A DNA stretch of 64,000 bases from Lumbricus terrestris (GCA_949752735.1 OX457036.1:83323005-83387004); one strand, 5' to 3'. Positions 24,501 through 35,036 are shown, counted from the first letter of the stretch. The notes: generated by a model not told the origin, from the letters alone. Numbers and translations: made by a program.

Positions 24501-27272
24501 TGATAGATCTTGTCCTGGAGTTTCAGCAGCAAGAGAAGATCTTTGCCCATGCCAAATCACAAAAATGGATGAATCTGAGTTTCTTCCTACTTTCTTAGAT
24601 TGAATACGTCACGTTGATTGCTAAATCGGTATGTTTTGATGGCATACAGTAACCTGGCCATTCAACGTGTATGGTAAATTGGTCTCTCCAGTTTCTTATT
24701 GAGGGCTGACTTCCAAGGACAACCATTTACACCTCAATGATTTCTTGGTAGTCATCTCTTAAACTGACTTTATTTTCAGCAGACTACTTGAGAAAACCGA
24801 ATGCTCTCTCATGGGAGGCTTCAGTAATGGATACGACTTATAGAACTCGGATGTTGTCACGTGTTACACCATCCCACACATTCTTAAATCTCTTAAATAT
24901 TGGATTATATTTTGAATTAGATGGGCCACAACACAAAATGGAGATTTTCGCTAAAATCAACTCCATCCCAATGACGACAGCAGGCCAGCCACAGAACTTG
25001 TTACCTATTATGTCTTCTTGAAAAACGTACACTCCTCTAAAACACCAGGTGTTGACATGTGTTGTATCAAAGAACAAGGCTTGGACATTATCAGTGAGTC
25101 TTCATATTAAGTTCAGAAGATAATGAAATACTTTGGATTTAAACTATATCCTGCATAGAGGGAAAGTTGGGCACAATAAAGAGTTTATCCACACCATCAC
25201 CTGAAACTAGCACTGACAGGCGGTCAACATATCCAGTGTGCTGCAAGTGGGTACAGATTCAGATCTTACAGCTTCAGCACGCTCCATCCTGGTCATCGTA
25301 AGCACTTCATGTGAATGGTATTCCGTGAAAGTGGCAGGACAAAATATCGCACACAAGCGCTGCTGCGCAGTGATTGACACCAACAATCTCAATGCTTCAT
25401 GATCAGATCAGCGTATAATATGTCATTGCTATCAAGTATATTTGTCAATTGATGGCTAAACAGCAGTCTAGTCTTGACTGCGGTAAGTATAATAGCACAA
25501 CAGAAATTATTTCAAGGTCATCTACACGACAATGGTTGAGGTTTTTGATCAAGCTACAATGAATCAAGATTTCTATCCAATACAACTATATGGTAATATT
25601 TCTATGTCGTTGAGCACCACCTTCCAGTTGGACTAGGAAGTTGAAATTTGGTGTCAATAATACTATTGACAGGTCTAACAAATTGAGAGGTTGTCTTGGT
25701 ATCTAGCTTGAATTTTATTTTTTTGAACCACCCTACCGCACCTGCTATATGCACATCCGCCACCTCCGTCGATTGCGTCCAATTCTAAATTACAAGACCG
25801 CCTGCACAATAGCCACCTCAATAGTTCATTCCAAACTCGACTACTGCAATTCGCTCTTCCATGAAATAGATTCTCTTCAAATTAAACGCCTGCAAAATAT
25901 CCAGAATGCTCTTGCCCGCGCAGTCACTAAGACTCCCAAACATCACCACATAACCCCTGTTCTCAAGTCTCTTCATTGGCTAAAAGTTTCTCAGCGCATC
26001 CATTACAAAATTGTTTCTCTAACCTACAACGCTCTTCAAACCTCTCAGCCCTCCTACATTCGTCAACTAATCACCATTCAACCGCACAGGTCTACGCGCT
26101 CATCATCATATCTTTCTCTCTCTCGGCCTCCAGTATCATCCTCTCTGAAATTCTGCGACCGCTCCTTAGTCTATGCTGCACCAGCTCTTTGGAACGGACT
26201 CCCAACATACCTCCGCCTGTTCGCTCACCCTCCTATCTCTCCTGCAGTCTCACCTCCAAATTCAACCTCTCCTCCGCTTGCACTCTCCTCTGCTGCATTC
26301 CATTCACGACTGAAAACCGAACTTTTCAACCTATCCTATCCAGATTCCAATCAAGTTCCATCACCCAACCATCACCGACAACCACCGTAGCACCACGCTG
26401 TCTCCTCGGCTTGACCTCCCCGGATTTTGACCTGGCACCGGAACGAAAACGGCAGCTCTGGCTATTGCGGACTTGATTTGATATAGCGCCGGTGAATAAG
26501 CTGGTCTCCCTGACGTGGCTTTTGTGGGCGCTGAGAAATTCTCGAAGATTTACATTACATTACATTACATTACATTACACCATGCCTCCCTCATCGGACC
26601 CCGCCAGGAAAGATGGCACAAACCATTTTAACCACTGGGGCGCGGTGGTGTAATGGTGGCGTCGTTGCCTTGAAGCCGGAAGGTTCGAGGTTCGAATCCA
26701 CCTCAAGTCGACGCGTAGGGACCTTGGGTAAGTCCTTCACTCGCAATTAATTGCTCAGCGCTTCGGCTTGAAACTCCAATGCAGTGTCCGCTCTGCAGTC
26801 GGGAGCGCCTCTGAGTAGCGAGAGCGTGAATGGGCGCTATAACAAGTGCACATACATATAGTCATTCCCTTTTCCGAGGCCTGTAGTACGTATGGCATGG
26901 TGAGCGTCGTATCCGGCAGTTACGCCAGTCTGCATGGACGGCGTGGACGCCTATTATAGCCTATTCGTCCGACGGGTGCCTTTCCTGTAGACCAGTAGGC
27001 CTATGACTAGGCCCTATAGCTAATTAACTTTTTTCTAAAGGGGAAGATAAGCTTATCTTTGTACGTACGCATGGGGATGTCCACAAAATGTACGAGGTGA
27101 AAATGTGAAATAATGATAGGGAGGGGTACAGAAATACGATTTTTTTCCAGTCCGTTGTATAATATTGTGTATTGCAGGCTGTCTGTTCAGTTTGATGTCA
27201 ATTAGCCTAAGATTGCTGCACAACTTGTACATGTAAAGCGCAGTGCGTTTGCAGACGTTAAATTAAAGAAAA

Positions 27273-27332
<60 letters not shown>

Positions 27333-30300
27333 AGTATGGATGGGCTCTTTCCGAAATTTTACTTATTTTGGCGTTGTATAGGCCTAAATCTCGAAGTTAT
27401 AGGCTACGAGTCTCGACCTGCGTGGAGACCAAGACAATATAGGCTCCTAGGCATAATATACATAGGAGCAGTGATTCCGTTAAGGTCTGAGTTCTTGGAG
27501 TCATGGACGCATCACATCCAAAAAATTGGAGTCCACACCAAATGGATAAGAGTCATGGACTCCACGCCCATCCATTTTTGGAGTCCCATCGGGCCATAGT
27601 AGGCCAAATGTAATAAAATTCCGAACTTCTGATATTACAGGCGACAAAGGGCCCAACCATTAGGCCTATTATTACGTAACCTACGCAAAAATTCGTATTT
27701 TCGACCCTCTCCTTCTGTTGCAACTCGTATACAGGGTGCGGCCAAAAAAATAACCCATTACGAAAATTACGATTTCTCGAAAACCGCTGAATATTTTCTT
27801 ACAAATATTTTCATTCTTATTCGTAACATATTTCTGCATATTATTTGAAAATTTTATGTCAGTATCGTTATATTTGTGATCAGGGCCGGCCTTACCTATA
27901 GGCAAAGTAGGCAGTTGCCTAGGGCGCCGCAGTCTTTGGGGGGCGCCGCGGCACCGGCGAATTAATTTTTTTTACACTATAATTCTTTTAAACTCAAAAA
28001 TTTTGCTAATGGAAAGAATTTAAAATAATTATGGATTCTTTGCACCTGTTCACTGTTCAGGTAGGCCTAATTCAATTTCAAGGACTGTATAAATTTTAAA
28101 TCGACAAATAAAATTCGATTTTTAACGACATTCCGTAGGCTATAGGCCTACTCCATGGGCGCCCGCACATTGGGGCAAGGGGGGGGGCACTTGCCCCCCC
28201 CTGGAAAATTGACACCTATTTTTCTAACTACTACTTTTGGGGTTTAAGAAATTTTTTCGCATTGAAATACTAATGTTACGAATGATACACTTAAGTCAAA
28301 GTCAGAAATTTAAGCATAGAAAGCTCTCTAGAAATAAAAAAGGTCTCAATTTTCTGCCTTGCATTTTTTCAGGCTCTTGCAGAAAACGGTAACAATGACT
28401 TTTAACCCTCCTGCAGGTGCCCATTCAAATAGTATTCCTATCGATTATGGCCTACTTGTCTGGAATCTTGCTGTAGACTAATGCAATTTTTCACAACATC
28501 AAAAAAATTGATTAGGCCTATCGATAAATTACACTAATGTAAAAATTTGAAATTTATCAGCAGCCCATTAAAATTAAGTCAGAGAGATCTACATATTCAC
28601 CAGCGTTATATATGGAATCAAGTCTGCTCTAAGTCAGGCTGCATTTTGTTCATTTTGCATGCTGCAAGTGTACAGAATTTAGGTAGGTCAAGCTGTAGAT
28701 AAACCTGGATAGTTGGCTCTGGTTATCACGCCTCGAGATTTTCTCCAAAAACCAACGTCTCGTCTGTTCAAAAGAATCTATACCCCATTCTTCTGATCCT
28801 CGGGATCCTCCACCTTCCTAAACGACACCTGCATTAACATCTGACCCATTGGCTACCGGACTCGGACCTCTCAGTTGACTACCCTTTGAGCAACCTGCTG
28901 ACTCGATGCAGCGCTTCTGAATAGGTGGAGCCCTATAATTGACTTTGGAGTGGCATTTTAGAAGTTTAGAAATTATGATTAAAATATAGAAGTAACTTGA
29001 TGGAGCACTTGCCCCTTTAAAACTGATGCCTGTTTTTCGTTCATTTAGCCTACTCATTCATTCATTCATTATATAGCGCCCCTTTAAGCGCCTACTTTTA
29101 ACATTCTATACTTTTGATTTTTAATAAATTTCTTTGCGCTAAGAAAACTATTCATACTGAAAATGATAGGCCTACACAAAATGAAAATGAGAAATATGCA
29201 TTAAGAATCCTCTTTGAAAAATACCCGTGTTCTCACTTTCCAGCTTTGCAATTTTTAAGCTCTTGCGACTAAGAAATTCAACCGCAGCGCTCATAAAATT
29301 TTTGCCCCCCCCTGCAAAAATTTCTGCGGGCGCCCATGGCCTACTCTTTGCTTTAGGAGACAGGTTAAAATACGCGACGCTCAATTTCGATAGTGAAGAT
29401 GTTGCAAGAAATGAAATGTATGAAATGGGAGTGGGCCTTGCTGAGTATGAAGATGAGATTACAACATTACAGCCTGCCCTTTATTCATATTGAAATAAAA
29501 TAGTCTAGTAGGGACGACGATGAAGAAAGGGCAGTAGCTGAGGCAGGACCGACCTAAGGCATAGGCAAAGCAGGCAGTTGCATGGGTCGCCATTGCAAGT
29601 TCTAGAGGGCGCCATTTCCACAAAGAGGGCGCCATTTCCACAAGAGTGTATTTTAATATTTTTAAACCTATACCATTCTTCACAAAATTGAATATTATAT
29701 CCAGCCTTCAGTGCCCTAATAAAAAAATTATAATGAATTACTCAGTTGAGCGTATGTAGGCCTACAAGACCGTAGCTAGGGGGATGTTTTGGGTGTTTGA
29801 ACACCGCCCCCTCCCCTAAATGAAATAATGTAAAAATTAAACAATTATGCATTTGCTAGCACATGACAGTGTGTAATGTAATTTTGAGCAGAAAATAGTC
29901 GAAAATCGCGGAAAATAGCGTTTTTTGGACGTCAGAAAATTCGACGACTAACAAAAGTCGTCAGAAAATTTCGACCAAAAAGTCGCCCGCAGCGTGTACG
30001 CACCTCAAAATTCACGGTCAAGAAAACATCCCCGAAATAAAATCCTAATGCAGGCCTATGCCTGAGGCGACAAATGTATGCCTTGCCTAGGGCGCCACTT
30101 GGGCTAAGGCCGGCCCTGTTTGTGATCATGACATCAGGCAGAAGAAGGAACTGCATATTTTCAATTTAACACGGCATTCGCGTAATAGGAAAGCATAATT
30201 TTACATAAAGTAGCCTGCAGTGTGCCATAATAAGGTTTTCTTCACGGATGAAAAGATCTTTTACATCAATCCACCCATTCATATTCAAAACAACCGCGTC

Positions 30301-32432
30301 TGGGCGAAGAAGAAAAAGGCCGATATCCATCCAAGCCGTCTGTTGGTCAAGAGAGCCAAGTTCTCTCCCAACATTATGGTTTCTGCAGGTGTCAGCTATG
30401 AGGGAAGGGACGCTTGCATTTCATTGACGAGAAGGCCAAGGTCAATGCTATAGCTATAGGTACTATACGTGGAGAATCTTTTTGCCTAAGCTTGTCGATG
30501 ACTGTCTTGGGAAATCAGTCCACTTTTCAGCAAGATGGAGCGCCCGCTCACGGCGCCAAGCTGGCCCAAGATTGGTTAACAAGTCACTGTCCGGACTTCA
30601 TCGACAAAGATTCATGGCCGCCAAATTCCCCAGATATGAACCCACTCGACTATGCTGTCTGGGGTGCAATGCTTGAGAATTACAACAAACTTCCCACAAA
30701 GCCAAAGAACATTTTTGAACTGAAAACTACGCTGCAAATTATCTGGAATGACATGCCACCTGAGACCATTCAGAAGTCTGTTCTGGGCTTTCGAAAACGT
30801 CTGCAAGCTTGCGTAAAAGCAAACGGTGGTCACTTCGAACATTCACTGCACAAAACTTAACAGTTTGGCCTAATCATGTCAATAACAATAAGTAACCTTG
30901 CGCTTTGTTACATTTCCGTTTGCGTCGCTACTTTGTTACTTATTGCTGTTATTGCTATCACTAAATGTCTGTTGAAACGAAAATAACATTGTTTCACTTC
31001 AGGGTTGCACCATTTTGGTGTTCATGAATCGAATTTCATTAGATTTAGCCAATTTGTAGATAAATATGTGTCAAATAGACTGGCGAAGTTTTATAACAAA
31101 ATATTCATCGGTTATTGAGAAATCGCGATTTTCGTAATGGGTTATTTTTTTTGGCCGCACCCTGTATTTTGCGAACAGCCACATGCGTAGTTGCGTACGT
31201 AAAATTAGCTCTAACCCTTCTCCGTTTACAAAAGTTCATTTAGGCTATATAGCTAAAGTGAGCTATAAAATTCATTTTACTGTTGGCTATTTTGTGTGTG
31301 TTAAAATCTGAAGTTGTCGATACCAATACAGAAAATACCAAGTCATAAACTCATAAATTACAGCCAGCTTTTCCAGAGGTAGGCTGAATTGGAATGAAAT
31401 ATAGGCCTGTAGGCCTATCGTGGAATCGTGAAAGGTCAAGTAGGTCATAGGCCTATATATGCTATAGCCTAAGCCAACGATAAGTAGAAGCTTTTAGTTT
31501 ATAAAATTTGAGAACAAATTAACAGCCATTTAGAAGCAAAAGTTGGTGTTAGAGCACAATCAGATTGCATCATACTGAATAATTAATATTGACTGGAGAG
31601 CGCCTCGAGATCTGAGAAGGCTTCATGTAGAGGCGTTATGTAACTTATTGAAATGAAAGAATGAAGGCAGAGCCTGAGAGAGCTAAAATGCGACTGTCGT
31701 TAGCAATGACATATCTCATTGCAACGGTTGAACGCTAGGCTATAGCCTATAGCCTAGTATTTCAGACATATGTCGATGGTTTAGGTCTGCATGCAGGTTA
31801 TATACGTCACTCACTTACAAAGAAATGAAATATTCATAAATAGGTCATTGCATAAATTATTCACCACTAACCAGTCAGTTACATGTAATACGCAATGCAT
31901 AAAACTGAGACAGTTGCACATAATATGGACCCCACGGTATTTCTTATTGGTGTCCCATGGTCGCATCGTTAATTTATTTGTGCGTCCATCCACAACTTCA
32001 GTGCGTCCATGGACGCACCGCCTTTATTTTTGTGCGTCCGGCGTCAAAATTTGTGCGTCCGGGACGCACGGACGCACGTTAACGGAATCACTGCATAGGA
32101 GCCTTCATCTATATTATAGATATAGCCTAATGAGGTCTTGTTCCACAACGTAGGCTATCTAGAGTTCTAGACTTATAGCGCTGCTGTTAATAACATGCAG
32201 TTAACTTAACAGATCGAATCAATAGACATGAAATGAACTCACAGAATTCTACAAGGATGAACTTGTTCTGGGTGATCGCCTCTTCAAAGTTGTCCTTAGT
32301 CAGAACCAGGACATAGTCCTTCTCGCCTTCACTCTTGCCCTCATCATGACCTTCACCATGTGCGGTGATCAGTGTCACTTGCAGAAACCCCAACAGGACC
32401 ACCACCCAGACAGCACTGACAGAACGCATCAT
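9561..32432 (-). CDS. protein disulfide isomerase with non-standard redox sites
   Basis: Nine exons join in phase (minus strand): 32243-32432, 17041-17378, 16279-16416, 15336-15566, 14474-14671, 13917-14037, 12843-13021, 11268-11345 and 9561-9653; total 521 aa against about 508 for vertebrate P4HB. Order: signal peptide (1-24), thioredoxin domain a, b, b', linker, a', and C-terminal KDEL for ER retention. Family members form and shuffle disulfides in the ER lumen. Motifs seen: [15 protein letters not shown] (Cys68/Cys71) in domain a, [14 protein letters not shown] (Cys410/Cys413) in a', [18 protein letters not shown] in the linker. Canonical PDI has WCGHC in both domains, so domain a has lost the Trp and has Lys for Gly, and a' has Phe for His; redox behaviour is probably altered. 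Intron 2 has a GC donor. Intron 1 is 14.9 kb and full of transposons. An alternative domain-a exon within intron 1 cannot be excluded. Confidence 0.9.
9659..9664 (+). terminator. candidate SDR polyadenylation signal
   Basis: This is an AATAAA on the plus strand 262 nt past the SDR stop. If it is used, the SDR 3' UTR would be antisense to the whole last PDI exon (9561-9653). Confidence 0.35.
9759..10846. mobile_element. 1.1-kb non-autonomous hAT in PDI intron 8
   Basis: The ends CAGTGCTGTCCAAC (left) and the complement of GTTGGACAGCACTG (right) are flanked by the exact duplication ATCTAGTG (9751-9758, 10847-10854). GC-rich subterminal GCGGCCC blocks follow each end. No transposase ORF survives. 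A SINE-like tail (about 10620-10680, TCGGGAGCATCTCTGAATAG) lies inside. Confidence 0.88.
11460..12008 (-). mobile_element. degenerate Helitron remnant in PDI intron 7
   Basis: Read on the minus strand, the 3' end is a hairpin GCCACAACGCGTGGC followed by CGGGTACAGCTAG, ending between T and A at 11460. The other end, CTATATAAATAAAAA near 12008, resembles a Helitron 5' end with the initial T changed. The interior has a CCTCCC-rich stretch (11503-11645) and two diverged copies of a segment with CGAATGGAACGTT (11681 and 11910). Confidence 0.55.
12009..12842. other. PDI intron 7, nothing recognised
   Basis: No exon fitting the PDI alignment or identifiable repeat is seen; the protein is already continuous between the exons at 12843-13021 and 11268-11345. 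Confidence 0.5.
13022..13916. other. PDI intron 6
   Basis: No coding features. Short AT-rich and G-rich segments only. Confidence 0.5.
14027..14068 (-). repeat. 21-bp tandem duplication over a PDI splice acceptor
   Basis: The 21-bp unit ACATAGAATGCCTAGAAATTT occurs twice head to tail (14027-14047, 14048-14068). It duplicates the 3' splice site of the exon at 13917-14037. Use of the outer acceptor would add 21 nt ending in an in-frame TAG, so only the inner site gives full-length PDI. Confidence 0.85.
15703..15944. repeat. foldback SINE-tail element in PDI intron 4
   Basis: Two inverted copies of a short interspersed repeat face each other. The left arm (CATTCATT...TATATAGCACCTCTTCC...CTACTCAGAGGTGCTCCCA) and the reversed right arm (ATTCATTC...TATATAGCGCTCCTTC...CTACTCAGAGGCGCTCCCG) match over about 65 bp. 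Single arms of the same family occur near 17998-18070, 29050-29090, 46235-46320 and 60885-60960. Confidence 0.7.
16417..17040 (-). other. GC-AG intron of the PDI gene
   Basis: The exon ending GGATTCTTCAAG is followed by GCAGGT. Splicing after AAG (GC donor at 17040-17039) keeps the frame and gives [13 protein letters not shown], matching the PDI b domain. The nearby GT, four bases on, would shift the frame. Confidence 0.75.
17379..18815. other. PDI intron 1, 3' part
   Basis: No exon is recognised. One SINE-tail copy lies at about 17998-18070 (TTATATAGCGACTCTTC...ACTCGGAAGCGCTCCCGAC). A second repeat-like segment is at about 18450-18555. Confidence 0.5.
18816..20642 (-). CDS. piggyBac transposase-derived protein, catalytic triad lost
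   Basis: A single uninterrupted 608-codon ORF. Residues 10-110 are highly acidic and Ser-rich, as in many PGBD proteins; about 125-500 is the transposase-IS4-like (DDE_Tnp_1_7) core, with [35 protein letters not shown] (in part), [14 protein letters not shown] and [20 protein letters not shown]; 558-602 is a Cys-rich zinc-binding C-terminus ([11 protein letters not shown]...CQVCCLPLC). Working piggyBac enzymes have three Asp (IDEAM, DN-FS and GVD-DQ contexts); here the aligned positions read IYEM (Tyr273), FEQHLSS (Glu357) and LNVVKQ (Lys453). No TTAA-flanked inverted ends were found. An intact ORF without catalytic residues suggests a domesticated DNA-binding protein, but recent origin from a source gene is possible. 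It lies in PDI intron 1 on the same strand, and a MITE sits 15 bp upstream of its ATG. Confidence 0.85.
   Translation of the reverse strand: MAAKVENLSKSEKDDPKSLDEYSCADADESSDANESSDEELTDEDDFCVPMSDEESDVDVDFDVGLRSAVTSYVRSKAEFSGSDTSFSEQDNSEDQPDWTTEVATKPVSQFSEDITGAFKVPGPDAPQLEFFKLFIDESFFDLLASQTNLKAQQVRVAAACAGRPYKEPWHPTSSAEMRAFVSVNMAMGIKYQSRTADYWSTNLLTNDAWISSTMRRERFKELSSCLYLADEFMTRSRKDPNFDPLYKIRPLVDWLNKKFSDHFRPGKNLAIYEMVMGYQEQSKLKRCCPAKRATCGFRVWGLFDTETGYLQKFEVYTGKSANSEQEAIRTEFDVGYDVVTRLMEGYLDVGRHICFEQHLSSYQLCKYLLSRGTYSCARTFLHRHGIPSEAKKTKLKQNGQLVEYQNREVLLSLVFQKRQIAFLSTGQEVGKFGHTSDAAVASAYKSSLNVVKQMCKRASQHAMCRPHGNKWWLYLFWWGINMATVNAFLLWKKVHLKDVQSTQAKKNRLKLLDFRKELTQQLRGCYSRMSSQRFPSLSGVPMISGSEESHVLMKMNGRCRSCVQCAKEKRKTLKGCPVMTKFQCQVCCLPLCRVDCFARYHIGIASK
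20666..21506. mobile_element. 841-bp hAT-type element upstream of the piggyBac-derived ORF
   Basis: The ends CAGTGTTACCAC and GTGGCATCACTG are imperfect inverted repeats flanked by the exact duplication ATCGGGGA (20658-20665, 21507-21514). Subterminal AAATAAACCCAGAT blocks occur near both ends. A related segment lies inverted at 44180-44415. Insertion in the presumed 5' UTR separates the ORF from its old upstream DNA. Confidence 0.85.
21515..22429. other. PDI intron 1, between MITE and LINE
   Basis: No gene seen. It may include the old promoter region of the piggyBac-derived ORF. A short TA microsatellite lies at about 22365-22382. Confidence 0.45.
22430..26579 (+). mobile_element. 5'-truncated L2/CR1-like LINE split by a hAT element
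   Basis: Coding parts are 22500-23527 and 25736-26390. Reverse-transcriptase motifs seen: [46 protein letters not shown] and LYADDTQL (YADD active site), then the C-terminal region ending [10 protein letters not shown]...[10 protein letters not shown]. The 5' part has frameshifts (about 22616-22700) and no endonuclease domain is seen. The reading frame resumes exactly after the inserted hAT and one TSD copy are subtracted. The 3' end is an (ACATT)n tail at 26551-26578. The 5' boundary is approximate. Confidence 0.8.
23528..25735 (-). mobile_element. 2.2-kb hAT element inserted in the LINE
   Basis: The ends TAGTGTGGTTC and GAACCACCCTA are the tips of imperfect inverted repeats about 110 bp long (both contain TCAATAGTATTATTGA). 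They are flanked by the exact 8-bp duplication CCGCACCT (23520-23527, 25736-25743). On the minus strand near 25077-24838 a relic reads [10 protein letters not shown] and [20 protein letters not shown], which resembles the DTT-S-NTG...LACRHH-ELVL region of a hAT-like transposase family; this is from memory of the family pattern. Frames are broken throughout. Confidence 0.8.
26635..26870 (+). mobile_element. tRNA-derived SINE
   Basis: The 5' part reads like a tRNA: box A GTGGTGTAATGGTGGCG and box B GGTTCGAATCC, separated by about 30 bp. The body includes GGACCTTGGGTAAGTCCTTC and ends with TCGGGAGCGCCTCTGAGTAG...GGGCGCTATAACAAGTGC. The tail is shared with the short repeats dispersed in the window, which are therefore probably 3' ends of this or a related SINE. 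Confidence 0.75.
27165..27331 (+). repeat. SINE 3' tail with (ATT)n microsatellite
   Basis: TGTAAAGCGCAGTGCG...TTAAATTAAAGAAAAATT is followed by about 19 ATT units (27273-27331). The same tail, inverted and with a shorter ATT run, ends the SINE at 41980-42218. Confidence 0.75.
27881..30118. mobile_element. hAT element, third level of the nest
   Basis: The ends CAGGGCCGGCCTTA and TAAGGCCGGCCCTG are flanked by the exact duplication TTTGTGAT (27873-27880, 30119-30126). Both ends share the subterminal TTGCCTAGGGCGCC. A partial internal repeat of the end occurs near 29550-29600 (GGCATAGGCAAAGCAGGCAG). No transposase was recognised. Confidence 0.9.
28154..29338. mobile_element. hAT-type element, innermost level of the nest
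   Basis: The ends CATGGGCGCCCGCA and TGCGGGCGCCCATG are perfect inverted repeats, flanked by the exact duplication GCCTACTC (28146-28153, 29339-29346). G/C homopolymer-rich blocks lie just inside both ends. The interior holds a SINE tail (29055-29090) and a fragment related to the repeat at 1246-1942. Confidence 0.88.
32102..32242. other. PDI intron 1, 5' end
   Basis: Short intron remainder between the nested transposons and the first PDI exon; the donor GTGAGT (minus strand) is at 32242-32237. Confidence 0.7.
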
Positions 32433-32470
32433 TCAAGTTTTCTTTCTTCGTTGTTACCTAGCCTTGACCA

Positions 32471-32477
32471 GACGTCA
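32471..32477 (-). promoter_or_regulatory. TGACGTC box upstream of the PDI start
   Basis: TGACGTC on the minus strand lies 39 nt before the PDI ATG. This is a CRE/ATF6-XBP1-like core; PDI genes are commonly induced by the unfolded-protein response. No full ERSE (CCAAT-N9-CCACG) was found, so the assignment is weak. Confidence 0.3.
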
Positions 32478-33805
32478 GCATCCAGAGCACCCTGCAGCGT
32501 GTACGAGCGCGACAACTCTCCCTCAATTCTCGTCAGCTCCGCGAGAGATTTACGAATCTTAAAGATGGCGTCATTATTTTATCAGACGCTTTCTGTTAAT
32601 TAGCAATTATCGCTGCGTTATCTAGAAAAATTCGCTTATCGACTGGGCGCATAGAGCCAGTACACAAGTGACACGTACAACGTGAACCACAGATCACTCC
32701 TAGTCCTACGATACAGGCCTACAACAGATTGTTGGGCAATCATAAACGCGGCTGTCGACTGGCTCTTTTTTCACACAGGCTTTGCGTGCTTAGCCTTCGC
32801 CAGGGACCGAATACTTTTGTGAACGACAGATGGTCGTAAGCAACTTCACATCGTAGCCTTCGCGGATGGGGTCGTACATAAATGACGTCCGCAATGAGGG
32901 GTGGGAGGGTCAACCATATGCGTACAAAGGGAGGGTGGGAGGGATCATCCCAATGTGTACAATATTGTGTGGACATCTAAATTTAATGCAGTGCAACCTG
33001 CGCCTTAAAAACGAACTTCATTCAGTCTCTACTTAATCGCTTCGTCAGTATATAGCCTAGGCCTATAGTAGGGATAGTAGTAGGGTAGGCCTATCTAAGT
33101 TGCATATAACAAAATATTTCGTTGAAATTCACCTCTGTGTCTGTAGGGCCTACATTTAGTTTGAGCTGTCCATCAGTGTTTAATCCAGACATATCCGGGG
33201 GAATTCCCCATAGACCCCTGGAAAATTGTACAAAGTGATAATAGTTTTTAGTTGTAGTTTACATCATTGTATTACATGAACGGCTAGGCCTATATTGTGA
33301 TATTATATTTACTATCATATTACTTTAATGTTAATAATTACTATTAGTAGTATTATAATATATTATGATACTATCACTATAATATTACATTTAATATAAC
33401 TTACTGTAGACCAATATATTTGTACAAAATTAATGCTATTTTGTCCCACTAAAATAACGGCTGAATGAAGCAATGTATTAATGTATTACGTATATATAGG
33501 CCTACAGTTTGAAGAACAGCAGACGAACAATGGTCGACATGCATGAGAAGGCACAGACGCTCTACAATCTACACGATTCTACAGTCTACACGTTCATCCT
33601 ACGACCGTACGACGCAAGCTCCTTTGGGTCCAACTTCTGTCCTCCAGTTGACCATGCATGGGAGAAGGTGTCCATATATAGAAGTGTCCCTGCTGCTTGA
33701 CCCTTTCTCCAGCCCGTTCTTACCATCCTTCTTCTTCCCAATTCCACCAGCATCCCTCTCTTCGCTAAGTATCTCCTCTTCACTGCCGTCGTCTTCAACG
33801 TCTCC

Positions 33806-33809
<4 letters not shown>

Positions 33810-33869
<60 letters not shown>

Positions 33870-33870
33870 C
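33810..33870. repeat. (TA)n microsatellite
   Basis: An almost pure run of about 30 TA units with GTA/CGTA interruptions at the right end. Confidence 0.9.
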
Positions 33871-35036
33871 GTATATACACACTAGGCTATAGTTAGCACC
33901 ATCGTCCTCCTCCTTCATCTCCGTCCATCATCCAGACTGCATCTTCTTTCAGTGTCCAGGGGAATCGCATGAGACTGTGCGAGGGTGAAAAGCACGTGGA
34001 AGACTGCAGGCCTCCGTATACTTGCACAAAAAACGGTTTCTATAGAAGGAATGAATCCCGTGTTGAACATGTAAGTCCGTGGATGTCGTCGCATGCGGCC
34101 TTGGGTGACGTCATGAACAGATGGTCGGATACATGACAGGACAGCTAAAGATGGAGCATAAACGCACTGCATGGGGTAGCATAACCTGTTTTAAGATATC
34201 ATTATTATTTTATCGTGTCAATAATATTATATTTAACCGTTGCGACGTGGCAAAGAATTGACTTCGTAAACCCATCGCCTAATGTGATTGAAATTTAGAC
34301 TAGTCTATGACAGAAAGTAAGAGCAAAGATCCAGCAAATTCGATTTCATGTTATTGACGGGTGACGTCATGCTAATCCGAATATTGCAATGCGTGTAGCT
34401 TCGTCTGTGCTTGGTTCCAGTTGTCTGATCAATGATGTCTGATTGCATCTCTCGATCGACCATCGTTTTCTGCTCATTGTCTAAGTATCTAAGAATCGTT
34501 CTGACACCAGGAACAATAATTGCAATAATGAACGTGCCGCATATCTTTAAAGATCCAAGCGAAACTCTGATGGAAATAGACAATTAAAGAATGATGCAGA
34601 GTTCTACAGTGGAGGATGAGTTGATCGAGTGCGTTATCATGTATCCAAGGCATGTATCTATTATAATCGTCAGTCCAAAAGGGACTTCTGTACAATTGTA
34701 CATACCACCTGCTGCACTGCACGGACGCCAGAGTCGCGCGAGTAGGCCCATAATATAGCCTAGGCCCTATTCGAATTTCTCGCGTCGGCCCATTATGCTA
34801 GGCTACAACGAGTTCATTAAATGAACAGTTGTTAATGTCATCACGAATAAAATTTATGTTGTCCGTGAAGTCAATGAACTTAAGGATAAACAAATTAAAT
34901 TACACTGGTTTCAGTTAACAAAACCAACAAACCTTCACTTGGTTCTGCATGGGCTGCAAGCGTTCTTCTGATGTGCTAATCCGTGGTGTCCCAAAACAGG
35001 CAGGGTTATCCTTTGGAAGGACAGCTGGAATTCGTT

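Larger units (their letters stand above)
27732..31164 (+). mobile_element. mariner (DD37D-type) element, second level of the nest
   Basis: Inverted ends begin CAGGGTGCGGCCAAAAAAA on both sides, are about 70 bp long and are flanked by TA. Without the hAT insert the element is about 1.19 kb. Transposase pieces at 30226-30453 and 30412-30860 give [15 protein letters not shown] and [13 protein letters not shown]; 37 residues separate the second and third Asp (DD37D, maT-like). A frameshift near 30410 and loss of the N-terminal DNA-binding part make it inactive. Confidence 0.88.
27469..32093. mobile_element. outermost hAT element of a four-level nest
   Basis: The ends CAGTGATTCCGTTAA and TTAACGGAATCACTG are perfect 15-bp inverted repeats, flanked by the exact duplication CATAGGAG (27461-27468, 32094-32101). 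Without the 3.4-kb insert the element is about 1.2 kb and non-coding. Its right arm has repeated GTGCGTCC motifs (31980-32075); the left arm has GGAGTC repeats. Confidence 0.88.

Noticed and set aside
26635..26700. Possible tRNA gene
   Set aside because: Box A and box B are present, but the cloverleaf is imperfect and the sequence runs into a SINE body and tail.
27273..27331. Possible CRISPR or satellite array
   Set aside because: It is a plain ATT microsatellite forming a SINE tail; no spacer structure exists anywhere in the window.
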